From: Actinomycetota bacterium
Lineage (GTDB): Bacteria > Actinomycetota > Actinomycetes > Mycobacteriales > Mycobacteriaceae
Direction: 5' to 3'
Length of the DNA stretch: 5,894 bases
NCBI GenBank assembly: GCA_005787665.1
Contig: SYAB01000432.1
Location: 1-5,894 of the forward strand
In this document: positions 1 through 5,555 of the stretch, one piece after another
Layout of the letters: each line of letters starts with the position of its first letter
Numbering within the stretch: the stretch's first letter is position 1
Made by a program: the position numbers and the translations under genes
The notes under the pieces: model-generated
What the model saw: the letters and a program-made list of their open reading frames with translations, nothing else
The model's database searches: none
What the model was told of the DNA's origin: nothing

Positions 1-45
1 GCCCTATTAACGGGCGTGGGGGTTCAAGTCCCCCCTCGGACACCA
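1..45 (+). tRNA. tRNA-Leu, 3' part only (5' half outside the window)
   Basis: This is the 3' portion of a class II tRNA. A variable arm (GCCC at 1-4 pairs with GGGC at 12-15) is followed by a perfect T arm: GGGGG at 18-22, the seven-base loop TTCAAGT at 23-29, and CCCCC at 30-34. The acceptor 3' strand CTCGGAC lies at 35-41, with discriminator A42 and an encoded CCA at 43-45. The long variable arm limits the choice to Leu, Ser or (bacterial) Tyr. Discriminator A and an acceptor strand complementary to GUCCGAG fit actinobacterial tRNA-Leu as I recall it. The anticodon lies outside the window, so the isoacceptor cannot be named. The gene ends 2 bases before the stop codon of the convergent TerC-family gene. 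Confidence 0.85.
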
Positions 46-47
46 GG

Positions 48-1055
48 TCAGTGTTTGGTTTCCTGCGTCGCGGCCGCCCGGCCGCGGGTGCGCAGCAGGC
101 TCGCGACGGTCGTGATGAACAGCACCACCGCGATGACGCCGATCGACATCCCCGTGGAGATCTCCGGCACGTCGACGTACTCACCGTTGTTGATGAACGG
201 CAACGTGTTCTTGTGCAGCGCGTGCAGCACCAGCTTGATACCGATGAAGCCCAGGATGATCGCCAGGCCGGCCGAGAGGTAGATGAGCCGGTCCAGCAGC
301 CCGCCGATGAGGAAATACAGCTGACGCAGTCCCATCAGCGCGAACGCGTTGGCGGTGAAGACGATGGAGGGCTCCTCGGTCAGCCCGTAGATCGCCGGGA
401 TCGAGTCCAGGGCGAACAGCAGATCGGTGAAACCGATCGCGACCAAGGCCAGCAGCATCGGGGTCACCGCCCGCTTGCCGCCCATCCTGGTGACGAACTT
501 GTCCCCGTCGTAGTCGTCGGTGGTGGGCACGAAGCGCCGCACCAGGGTGACCAGCCGGTTCTCGCGTTCCACCTCGGCTTCGCGCTCGTGACCGCTCTCC
601 CGCGCCAGTTTCAGCGCCGTGAGGATCAGGAAGATGCCGAAGAGGTAGAACACCCAACTGAACGCATTGATCGCCGCGGCGCCCAGCGCGATGAACGCCG
701 CCCGCATCACCAGAGCCATCACGATGCCGATGAGCAGCAACTTCTGCTGATAGATCCGGGGCACCTTGAAGGAGGCCATGATGACGGTGAACACGAACAG
801 GTTGTCCACCGACAGGGCCTTCTCGGTGACGTAACCGGCGAAGTACTCCCCCCCGTACTGTCCGCCCCACTGCCACCAGATGAACAACCCGAACAGCACC
901 GCCAGGCTGATGTAGACGGTCGACCAGATCGCTGATTCCCGGAACGTCGGTTCGTGGGCGACCCGCACGTGGGCGAAGAAATCGAAGACGAACAGACCGA
1001 GGATGACAGCGCAGGTGATCAACCAGAGCTGGGTGGACACTCCCATCCCGAGCAT
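48..1055 (-). CDS. TerC family integral membrane protein (predicted metal ion exporter)
   Basis: The product is a 335-residue polytopic membrane protein of the TerC/Alx family. The family is named after tellurite resistance; characterised members take part in manganese export or metal loading of exported proteins. Two family signatures are visible: EKALSVDNLFVF at about residues 78-89 and DLLFALDSIPAIYGLTEEP at about 211-229. Their conserved acidic residues (D84, D211, D217) sit in or beside membrane segments and are likely ion ligands. Hydrophobic segments occur near residues 10-28, 42-60, 84-97, 107-126, 132-150, 199-217, 232-252, 256-278 and 301-321. A charged cytoplasmic-type loop at 151-195 is rich in Glu and Arg. 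The length is normal. The ATG at 1055 was chosen; an in-frame ATG at 1046 (residue 4) is equally possible, since neither has a strong ribosome binding site. The DUF2784 gene lies 24 bp upstream in the same direction, so the two are probably cotranscribed. The actual substrate cannot be read from sequence. Confidence 0.92.
   Translation of the reverse strand: MLGMGVSTQLWLITCAVILGLFVFDFFAHVRVAHEPTFRESAIWSTVYISLAVLFGLFIWWQWGGQYGGEYFAGYVTEKALSVDNLFVFTVIMASFKVPRIYQQKLLLIGIVMALVMRAAFIALGAAAINAFSWVFYLFGIFLILTALKLARESGHEREAEVERENRLVTLVRRFVPTTDDYDGDKFVTRMGGKRAVTPMLLALVAIGFTDLLFALDSIPAIYGLTEEPSIVFTANAFALMGLRQLYFLIGGLLDRLIYLSAGLAIILGFIGIKLVLHALHKNTLPFINNGEYVDVPEISTGMSIGVIAVVLFITTVASLLRTRGRAAATQETKH
69..86 (+). 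terminator. Candidate hairpin terminator for the tRNA transcript
   Basis: A perfect 7-bp all-G/C stem (CGCGGCC at 69-75, loop GCCC, GGCCGCG at 80-86) starts 23 bases after the tRNA CCA end. No T-tract follows, so it is not a classical intrinsic terminator. It is the only strong hairpin close behind the tRNA, and U-tract-less hairpin terminators have been proposed for mycobacteria. It lies inside the last codons of the antisense TerC-family gene, encoding its Gly-Arg-Ala-Ala stretch, so coding constraint or simple GC richness could also explain it. Confidence 0.3.
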
Positions 1056-1079
1056 TATTCCGGAAATTTTCTTCGCGTG

Positions 1080-1466
1080 TCAATGCGCGACGGCCGGCCT
1101 GCGACGCCGCTGACGCCGGCGCACCAGGTTCGCCGCCCATGAACCCAGAACCGCCAGGAACACGAGGGCCTGCACGTATCCGGCGGCATCCGCCGGATAC
1201 ACCACGCCGGTGATGTAGTGGTCGATGAAGCCCGTCGAGCCCAGCGGCGCCATTCCCGCCCGCCCACGCGCCCACTGCTCGACCACGGTCAGCGGGCATT
1301 CGAGGTGCAGTGCCAGGCTCGCGACGCCCCACAGCACCACCGGCACGTGCAGCCAGAGGGCAGGCGGCCAGCGCAGCGCCAGGAACCCGCCGGCCGGCAG
1401 ATAGACCAGGAAGGCGAAATGGGCGGCGGCGACCAGCCACACCAGCACCGTGTAGAGCGGCCGCAT
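1080..1466 (-). CDS. DUF2784 family small membrane protein
   Basis: The product has 128 residues and fits the DUF2784 family, which is of unknown function and common in actinobacteria and proteobacteria. It shows hydrophobic segments near residues 5-30, 35-54 and 96-113. The family-like block ECPLTVVEQWAR lies at 56-67 and the block GFIDHYITGVVYPA at 79-92. The tail RRRQRRRRP (116-124) is strongly basic and should stay on the cytoplasmic face. The ATG at 1466 was chosen because the membrane protein begins there and a -10-like TACGGT ends 6 bases before it; the frame stays open much further upstream, but that stretch lies antisense to the amidotransferase gene and is not believable protein. 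A GTG codon at 1469 is a possible alternative start. The gene probably heads a two-gene unit with the TerC-family gene, which suggests but does not prove a shared membrane or metal-stress role. Confidence 0.85.
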   Translation of the reverse strand: MRPLYTVLVWLVAAAHFAFLVYLPAGGFLALRWPPALWLHVPVVLWGVASLALHLECPLTVVEQWARGRAGMAPLGSTGFIDHYITGVVYPADAAGYVQALVFLAVLGSWAANLVRRRQRRRRPAVAH

Positions 1467-1478
1467 CACTCCACCGTA
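1467..1478 (-). promoter_or_regulatory. Candidate -10 element for the DUF2784/TerC unit, leaderless spacing
   Basis: On the minus strand TACGGT (1478 to 1473) matches the mycobacterial -10 pattern TAnnnT. Exactly 6 bases separate it from the ATG at 1466, so initiation at the usual distance would place the transcript's 5' end on the start codon. The GGAG just before the ATG leaves only a 2-base gap, too short for a good Shine-Dalgarno. No convincing -35 is visible. Confidence 0.35.
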
Positions 1479-1490
1479 CCGGCGTTGACG

Positions 1491-1502
1491 TAGCGTGACC
1501 GG
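1491..1502 (+). promoter_or_regulatory. Candidate -10 element for the amidotransferase, leaderless spacing
   Basis: TAGCGT (1491-1496) matches TAnnnT and is followed by 6 bases and then the GTG start at 1503. No Shine-Dalgarno-like purine run precedes that GTG, so a leaderless mRNA beginning at the GTG is the simplest reading. A TTGACG at 1485-1490 is directly adjacent and too close to serve as its -35. A near-direct repeat (GCGTTGAC at 1482-1489, GCGTGAC at 1493-1499) lies 11 bases apart and might be an operator, but this is weak. Confidence 0.4.
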
Positions 1503-2204
1503 GTGGCCCGAGAGGTGTTGTTCATCCGCAACGATCCCACCGCGCCGGAAGCTTTGCTGGGTGAGGTCTTCGCCGAATCCGGTTTCAGCATAAGCACTTT
1601 CGACGTACTGGATGCCGACCGTCCGAACGATCCCATGGTGGCGGCAAGGTTCCCCGATCCGGGTCGATACGACGTGCTGGTGCCGCTGGGCGCCCGCTGG
1701 GCCGCCTATGACGACACCCTGCCCTGGCTCGGCGCGGAGATGGACGTGCTGCGCGCAGCACTGGAGGCCGGCGCGGGCGTGCTGGGGGTGTGCTTCGGCG
1801 GCCAACTTCTTGCGCGCACGCTCGGCGGCAGCGTGACCCGCTCCCCCGAACCGGAGATCGGCTGGCATGTGGTGGACGGCAGGCAGGACGGCCCGGTGCC
1901 GGGCGGGCCATGGTTCCAATGGCACTTCGACCGGTTCACCCCTCCCGCCGGTGCCCGGGTGGTGGCCCGCAATGCCCGGGCTGTCCAGGGATTCGTCCAG
2001 GGCCGGGCACTGGGCGTGCAGTTCCACCCCGAGGTCGACCGGTCCCTCGTCGAGCAGTGGATCGTCGAGGACACCGCCGATGACATCGGCCGACTCGGGC
2101 TTCGTCCCGACGACCTGCGGGCGCGCACGGCCGTCGAACTCGACGACGCGGTACGCCGACTGCGGCTACTGGTGCGCGGGTTCCTGGGGTTGAACCCCGA
2201 GTAG
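1503..2204 (+). CDS. Class I glutamine amidotransferase-like protein
   Basis: The product is a 233-residue stand-alone class I (triad) glutamine amidotransferase domain, related to the GuaA N-terminal domain and the 'type 1 glutamine amidotransferase' group. The nucleophile elbow is GVCFGGQ at residues 95-101 with Cys97. The other two triad residues are in FHPE, His175 and Glu177. A WHFDRF block (140-145) matches the WHxD element of this group. The triad is complete, so hydrolysis of glutamine or of a gamma-glutamyl compound is expected. No synthetase or acceptor domain is attached or adjacent, and the substrate is unknown. The C-terminal extension from about residue 185 is probably helical and charged. 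The start is GTG at 1503; the next in-frame ATG is residue 45, inside the fold. The gene runs divergently from DUF2784, and its last 39 bases overlap the convergent hydrogenase protease gene. A functional link to the hydrogenase is not supported by anything beyond position. Confidence 0.85.
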   Translation: MAREVLFIRNDPTAPEALLGEVFAESGFSISTFDVLDADRPNDPMVAARFPDPGRYDVLVPLGARWAAYDDTLPWLGAEMDVLRAALEAGAGVLGVCFGGQLLARTLGGSVTRSPEPEIGWHVVDGRQDGPVPGGPWFQWHFDRFTPPAGARVVARNARAVQGFVQGRALGVQFHPEVDRSLVEQWIVEDTADDIGRLGLRPDDLRARTAVELDDAVRRLRLLVRGFLGLNPE

Positions 2205-2645
2205 ACCGCGGACGGTGCTCACCGCCCCCGGTAGCGCTGCCGCCACCGCCGGACTCAGGCCGACGCCGTGTCCGGTGTCGGCGACCCCCACGGTGACGAT
2301 GGTCAGGACGGCCGGCACCCGCTGCAGCACCCGCCCCAACTCGTAGGTCTGCCGCAGACCCAGGTCGTGCGAGCTCACGGTGGCCGGCTCGTCGAGGTCC
2401 TCCCAGTCGCACTGCCGGATCCGGCCGGGAAGGTCGCCCGCCGCCGCGTCGACCAGAATTGCCAGGTCCGCCCCATCCCACGCGTCCAGGATCGCCGCCG
2501 GCTCGGCCGGACAGGTCAGCACCCGGACTCCCGGAAGGCGGTGGGCCGCCAGCTGCGCGGCCACCGCGGGGCCGATGCCGTCGTCGCGCCGGTAGTCGTT
2601 GCCGATACCGATCACCACCGCTCGCACCGGGTCCGCCGGGGTCAC
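2166..2645 (-). CDS. [NiFe]-hydrogenase maturation endopeptidase (HyaD/HybD/HycI family)
   Basis: The product has 159 residues, usual for the family that removes the C-terminal peptide of the hydrogenase large subunit once nickel is inserted. The N-terminal signature GIGNDYRRDDGIG lies at 13-25. The expected nickel-sensing ligands are Asp22 (Glu16 in E. coli HybD, from memory), Asp66 in the LVDA strand, and His93 in SSHDLG. The GTG start at 2645 was chosen because it overlaps the hyhL stop as GTGA (4 bp), with GGTGG about 7 bases upstream. An ATG at 2693 would add 16 residues that share 52 bases with hyhL and do not look like the family. Being directly behind hyhL, it is very likely the dedicated protease for HyhL. 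Its last 39 bases are antisense to the end of the amidotransferase gene, and no clear terminator follows. Confidence 0.92.
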   Translation of the reverse strand: MTPADPVRAVVIGIGNDYRRDDGIGPAVAAQLAAHRLPGVRVLTCPAEPAAILDAWDGADLAILVDAAAGDLPGRIRQCDWEDLDEPATVSSHDLGLRQTYELGRVLQRVPAVLTIVTVGVADTGHGVGLSPAVAAALPGAVSTVRGLLGVQPQEPAHQ

Positions 2646-3928
2646 CGGCGATCCACCGTCAACGTCAGAAAATGGGTGGCGCACGAGATACACGGGTCGT
2701 AATTGCGGATGGCCCGCTCACACAGCGTGGTCAGCGCCGCGTCGTCGAGACCGTTCTCCGCGGCCACCACCCGGGCCAGGTCGGCTTCGATGGCGGCCTG
2801 GTTCTGCGAGGTCGGCGGGACGATGACCGCCGCGGCGATCCGGCCGTCGGTGTCGATCTCGTAGCGGTGATAGAGCAGTCCGCGGGGGGCTTCACTGACC
2901 CCGTGGCCGACACCGGGGCGCGCCTCGACCTCGACATACGGCCGCGTCGGGCGCTGATACTCCTCGATGATGCGCAATGCCTCCTCGACGGCGTACACGA
3001 CCTCGACGGCCCGAACGATGATGCTGCGGAACGGGTTTCGACAATCGGCGTCCAGCCCGGCAGCGGCAGCCGCCTCCCGCGCCAGCGGTGAGAGCAGGCC
3101 GTGGTTGAGCGTGTAGCGGGCCAGCGGGCCGGTCAGGTGGGGGCGGCCATCGAGGGTGGCGTGCAGCGCGGTGGAATGCGCGACGTGGGTCTCCCGGACA
3201 TGCTCGCTGAAGTCCCCCAGGTCGAAGGCAGGCCCGTCGCTGCGCGCGATGGTGCCGTTCTCCATCGGATAGCGCGGACCGGTCAGCGCCAGCAGTTCAT
3301 GCTCGACCGTCAGGTCGGGGAAGTCGAAACCGGCGACCCACTGCACCGTCGCCAGGGCGTCGTCGAGCGCCCGACGCAACTGCTCGGCCATCGGCTTGAG
3401 GTCCGCCTTGGTGGGTACCGAGTAGAAGCCGCCGACGCGGACGTTAACCGGATGGATCGCTCTGCCACCGATAAGTTCCTGCAACCGGTTGCCGGCCTTC
3501 TTCAGCGCCAGGCCGCGTTCGACCGCCTCGCGATGATCCCGGGCCACGGCGATGACGTCGGGGGCACCCAGGAAGTCCGGAGCGTGCAGCAGACAGATGT
3601 GCAGTGTGTGGCTGTGGATCCACTCACCGCAGTACAACAGCCGGCGCAGCACGGCCAGCTCCGGATCCAGGGTCACCCCACAGGCCTGCTCGATGGCGTT
3701 GCAGGCGCTGGTCTGATACGCGACCGGGCAGATGCCGCAGATCCGGGCGGTGATGTCGGGCGGTTCGGTGTAGCCCCGGCCGCGAAGGAACGCCTCGAAG
3801 AATCGGGGTGGCTCATAGATGTTCAGCTCGACGACCTCCGGGACGCCGTCGCGCAGCTCGACATGCAGGGCACCCTCGCCCTCCACCCGGGTCAGGGCCG
3901 CCACCCGCAGCGTTCGTGAGTCAGCCAT
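2642..3928 (-). CDS. hyhL: Group 3b-type [NiFe]-hydrogenase large (catalytic, alpha) subunit
   Basis: The product is a 428-residue subunit carrying the NiFe(CN)2CO site that interconverts H2 with protons and electrons. The four nickel/iron cysteines are present: C64 and C67 in [11 protein letters not shown] (62-72, the L1 motif) and C413 and C416 in DPCISCATH (411-419, the L2 motif). An N-terminal [13 protein letters not shown] block (13-25) is typical of the family. Processing is expected after His419, releasing the nine-residue tail FLTLTVDRR; the matching protease gene follows immediately. Tyr71 stands where many other [NiFe] groups have a histidine; CPVAYQ agrees with my recollection of group 3b. 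The ATG at 3928 was chosen: it gives an 8-bp ATGGCTGA overlap with the hyhS stop, while the upstream ATG at 3988 would add a Ser/Pro-rich stretch that is merely hyhS in another frame. There is no export signal, so it is cytoplasmic. In M. smegmatis the homologous complex is linked to H2 evolution under oxygen limitation (established for that organism, inferred here). Confidence 0.95.
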   Translation of the reverse strand: MADSRTLRVAALTRVEGEGALHVELRDGVPEVVELNIYEPPRFFEAFLRGRGYTEPPDITARICGICPVAYQTSACNAIEQACGVTLDPELAVLRRLLYCGEWIHSHTLHICLLHAPDFLGAPDVIAVARDHREAVERGLALKKAGNRLQELIGGRAIHPVNVRVGGFYSVPTKADLKPMAEQLRRALDDALATVQWVAGFDFPDLTVEHELLALTGPRYPMENGTIARSDGPAFDLGDFSEHVRETHVAHSTALHATLDGRPHLTGPLARYTLNHGLLSPLAREAAAAAGLDADCRNPFRSIIVRAVEVVYAVEEALRIIEEYQRPTRPYVEVEARPGVGHGVSEAPRGLLYHRYEIDTDGRIAAAVIVPPTSQNQAAIEADLARVVAAENGLDDAALTTLCERAIRNYDPCISCATHFLTLTVDRR

Positions 3929-4700
3929 CGCGCCGCCGCTCGGACTCGAACTGGGTGACGTTGAAGGTGCCGAAGACCCGGTCGACATCCTCGCCGGACA
4001 TCCCGTCGCGGTGCAGCAACGGGATCATCGCCGCCATGTTGGGGGTCGCCGTCGGGCCGAAGCACCCATAGCAGCCGCGGTGGTGACGCGGGCACAAGGC
4101 CCCGCAGCCCGCGTGGGTGACCGGACCGAGACAGGCGATGCCCTCGGCGACGGTCACACAGGCCACCCCGGCCCGTTTGCATTCGGTGCACACCGTGGCA
4201 GACGGCAGCCGGGGCTTGCGGCCCACGAGCAGCGCGGCCAGTGTGTCGAGCAGCTGGCCCCGGTCAATGGGACAGCCGCGCAACTCGTAATCCACCGTGA
4301 CGTGGTCGGAGGCCGGGGTGGAGGTTGCCAGCGTGTGGATGTAATCGGGGCGGGCATAGACCACCGAGGCGAACTCGGTCACGTCGGCGAAGTTGCGCAG
4401 CGCTTGAATGCCGCCCGCGGTAGCGCATGCACCGATGGCCACCAGCACCCGTGACTGGGCCCGGATCTCCTTGATCCGGCGCTCGTCGACCGGTGTGGTG
4501 ATCGAGCCCTCCACCAGCGACACGTCGTACGGTCCGGCGACCATGGCGCTCGAGGCCTCGGCGAAGGCGGCGATCTGGACCTGCTCGGCCAGCGTCAACA
4601 GCTCGTCCTCGCAGTCCAGCAGCGTGAGCTGGCAGCCGTCACAGGATGCGAATTTCCACACCGCAAGCGTGGTTTTGTGTCCCGTTGCACCCCGCGGCAT
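3921..4700 (-). CDS. hyhS: [NiFe]-hydrogenase small (delta) subunit, three [4Fe-4S] clusters
   Basis: The product is the 259-residue electron-transfer subunit that pairs with HyhL. Proximal cluster ligands are C20 and C23 ([12 protein letters not shown]), C92 (IGACATAGG) and C143 (RGCPI). Eight further cysteines, C171, C174, C181, C190, C199, C203, C210 and C213, include the group 3-like [14 protein letters not shown] block (191-204) and CYGC (210-213). They suffice for medial and distal [4Fe-4S] clusters. The protein begins directly with the flavodoxin-like domain and has no twin-arginine signal, so the complex is cytoplasmic and not a periplasmic uptake enzyme. The ATG at 4700 follows the hyhG stop with no gap (TAGATG) and has a good GAGGAG ribosome binding site inside hyhG. 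The 3' end overlaps hyhL by 8 bp. An additional Cys30 is not needed as a ligand. Confidence 0.95.
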   Translation of the reverse strand: MPRGATGHKTTLAVWKFASCDGCQLTLLDCEDELLTLAEQVQIAAFAEASSAMVAGPYDVSLVEGSITTPVDERRIKEIRAQSRVLVAIGACATAGGIQALRNFADVTEFASVVYARPDYIHTLATSTPASDHVTVDYELRGCPIDRGQLLDTLAALLVGRKPRLPSATVCTECKRAGVACVTVAEGIACLGPVTHAGCGALCPRHHRGCYGCFGPTATPNMAAMIPLLHRDGMSGEDVDRVFGTFNVTQFESERRRDG

Positions 4701-5555
4701 CTAGAGCTCCTCGCAGTCCAGCAGCGGGGCGGCGACGCCGTAATCGACCACCGGGCCGTCGCGACACAGGAGGAGCGGGCCCAGCTGGCAATGCCCGCAC
4801 CAGGCGACGCCGCACTGCATGTTGCGCTCCAAGGACACTCGGATGTCGACCGCCGCAACGCCTTTGTCGATCAGTGCCGCCGCACTGTGCCGCATCATCG
4901 GTTCGGGCCCGCACAGGAACGCCGTGGTGCGTCCGGGTTCCAGGCTCAACCGGCGCAGCGGCTCGGTGACGAAACCGGTCTCACCCAGCCAGCCGTGGAT
5001 GGGCACGTCGACGGTCTGGTGCACCTCCAGCTGCGGATGATGTTGCCAGGCAGCCAGTTCCGTGGCGTACAGGAAGTCGCGTTCGGCACGGGCGCCGGCG
5101 ATCAGAGTCACCCGTCCGAAGTTGTCGCGGTCGGCCAGCGCACCCAGCAGCACCGGGCGTAACGGCGCCAGGCCGACGCCCCCGGCGACGATGACCAGGT
5201 CTCGGCCGGCCGCGGTGTCCAGCCCCCAACTGGTGCCGTAGGGACCACGCACGCCGACGGTCGAACCCGGCTCGGCCGCGCACAGCGCCGCGCTGACCGC
5301 ACCGACCGCGCGGATGGTGTGGGTGATGGCACCGGCCCGTCCCAGTCCGCACACCGAGATCGCGATCTCCCCCACCCCGAAGGCGTGCAGCATCATGAAT
5401 TGCCCGGGCGCCGGCGCCACCAGCGCCACACCCTCCGGTTCGAGATAGAGAGTGACCGAGTCGGCGTTCTCCACAACCCGGGAGCGCACCCGATAGGGCA
5501 CCGGGGTCATCGGGGACGGCTGCTGATCGGCACACCGGACCGCCATCTCAGTCAT
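4701..5555 (-). CDS. hyhG: Hydrogenase diaphorase (gamma) subunit, FAD/NAD(P)-binding with [2Fe-2S]
   Basis: The product is a 284-residue ferredoxin-reductase-like protein of the PyrK/HydG/AsrB type. It passes electrons between pyridine nucleotide and the iron-sulfur chain of the hydrogenase. Order of parts: an FAD-binding beta-barrel from about residue 18, with GQFMML (51-56), AISVCGLG (65-72) and [11 protein letters not shown] (102-112). The nucleotide-binding half follows, with [13 protein letters not shown] (122-134) and CGPEPMM (215-221). Last is a C-terminal [2Fe-2S] motif with C248, C253, C256 and C264. The FAD loop lacks the arginine of the usual RxYS motif, which is also loose in PyrK-like relatives. 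Preference for NADP or NAD cannot be read from the sequence. The ATG at 5555 is supported by GGAGG 6 bases upstream and an 8-bp ATGACTGA overlap with the hyhB stop; ATGs at residues 4 and 16 are weaker choices. The gene abuts hyhS directly. Confidence 0.93.
   Translation of the reverse strand: MTEMAVRCADQQPSPMTPVPYRVRSRVVENADSVTLYLEPEGVALVAPAPGQFMMLHAFGVGEIAISVCGLGRAGAITHTIRAVGAVSAALCAAEPGSTVGVRGPYGTSWGLDTAAGRDLVIVAGGVGLAPLRPVLLGALADRDNFGRVTLIAGARAERDFLYATELAAWQHHPQLEVHQTVDVPIHGWLGETGFVTEPLRRLSLEPGRTTAFLCGPEPMMRHSAAALIDKGVAAVDIRVSLERNMQCGVAWCGHCQLGPLLLCRDGPVVDYGVAAPLLDCEEL
4707..4712 (-). promoter_or_regulatory. Ribosome binding site of hyhS
   Basis: On the minus strand GAGGAG lies 6 bases before the ATG at 4700, within the last codons of hyhG (encoding part of Cys-Glu-Glu-Leu). 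It is one of the two strongest Shine-Dalgarno sequences in the operon. It fixes the hyhS start and shows that the acidic C-terminus of HyhG doubles as a translation signal. Confidence 0.7.

Noticed and set aside
51..935. Open frame on plus strand opposite the TerC-family gene, 294 codons
   Set aside because: Gln/Asp/Arg/His-rich translation mirrors the antisense of a membrane protein gene; it has no domain and no start signal.
1056..1079. Manganese (yybP-ykoY type) riboswitch before the TerC-family gene
   Set aside because: Only 24 bases separate it from the upstream gene, too short for such an RNA, and no matching structure was seen.
181..1440. Long open frame on minus strand, 419 codons
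   Set aside because: It runs antisense-independent but out of frame across the TerC-family gene, the gap and DUF2784. Its composition is Arg/Ala/Gly-rich low-complexity typical of a shadow frame in GC-rich DNA.
1467..2027. N-terminal extension of the DUF2784 frame up to 2027
   Set aside because: The extension is antisense to the amidotransferase catalytic domain and does not resemble a protein; the hydrophobic protein begins at the 1466 ATG.
2130..2150. Hairpin CGTCG-AACT-CGACG downstream of the protease as operon terminator
   Set aside because: Only five base pairs, no T-tract, and inside the amidotransferase coding sequence; coding constraint explains it.
2205..2235. Terminator after the amidotransferase
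   Set aside because: The best hairpin (CGGT-GCTC-ACCG) has four base pairs and no T-tract, and lies inside the protease coding sequence.
3101..3919. Open frame on plus strand opposite hyhL
   Set aside because: Shadow of hyhL; no recognisable motif, while the minus strand has full hydrogenase signatures.
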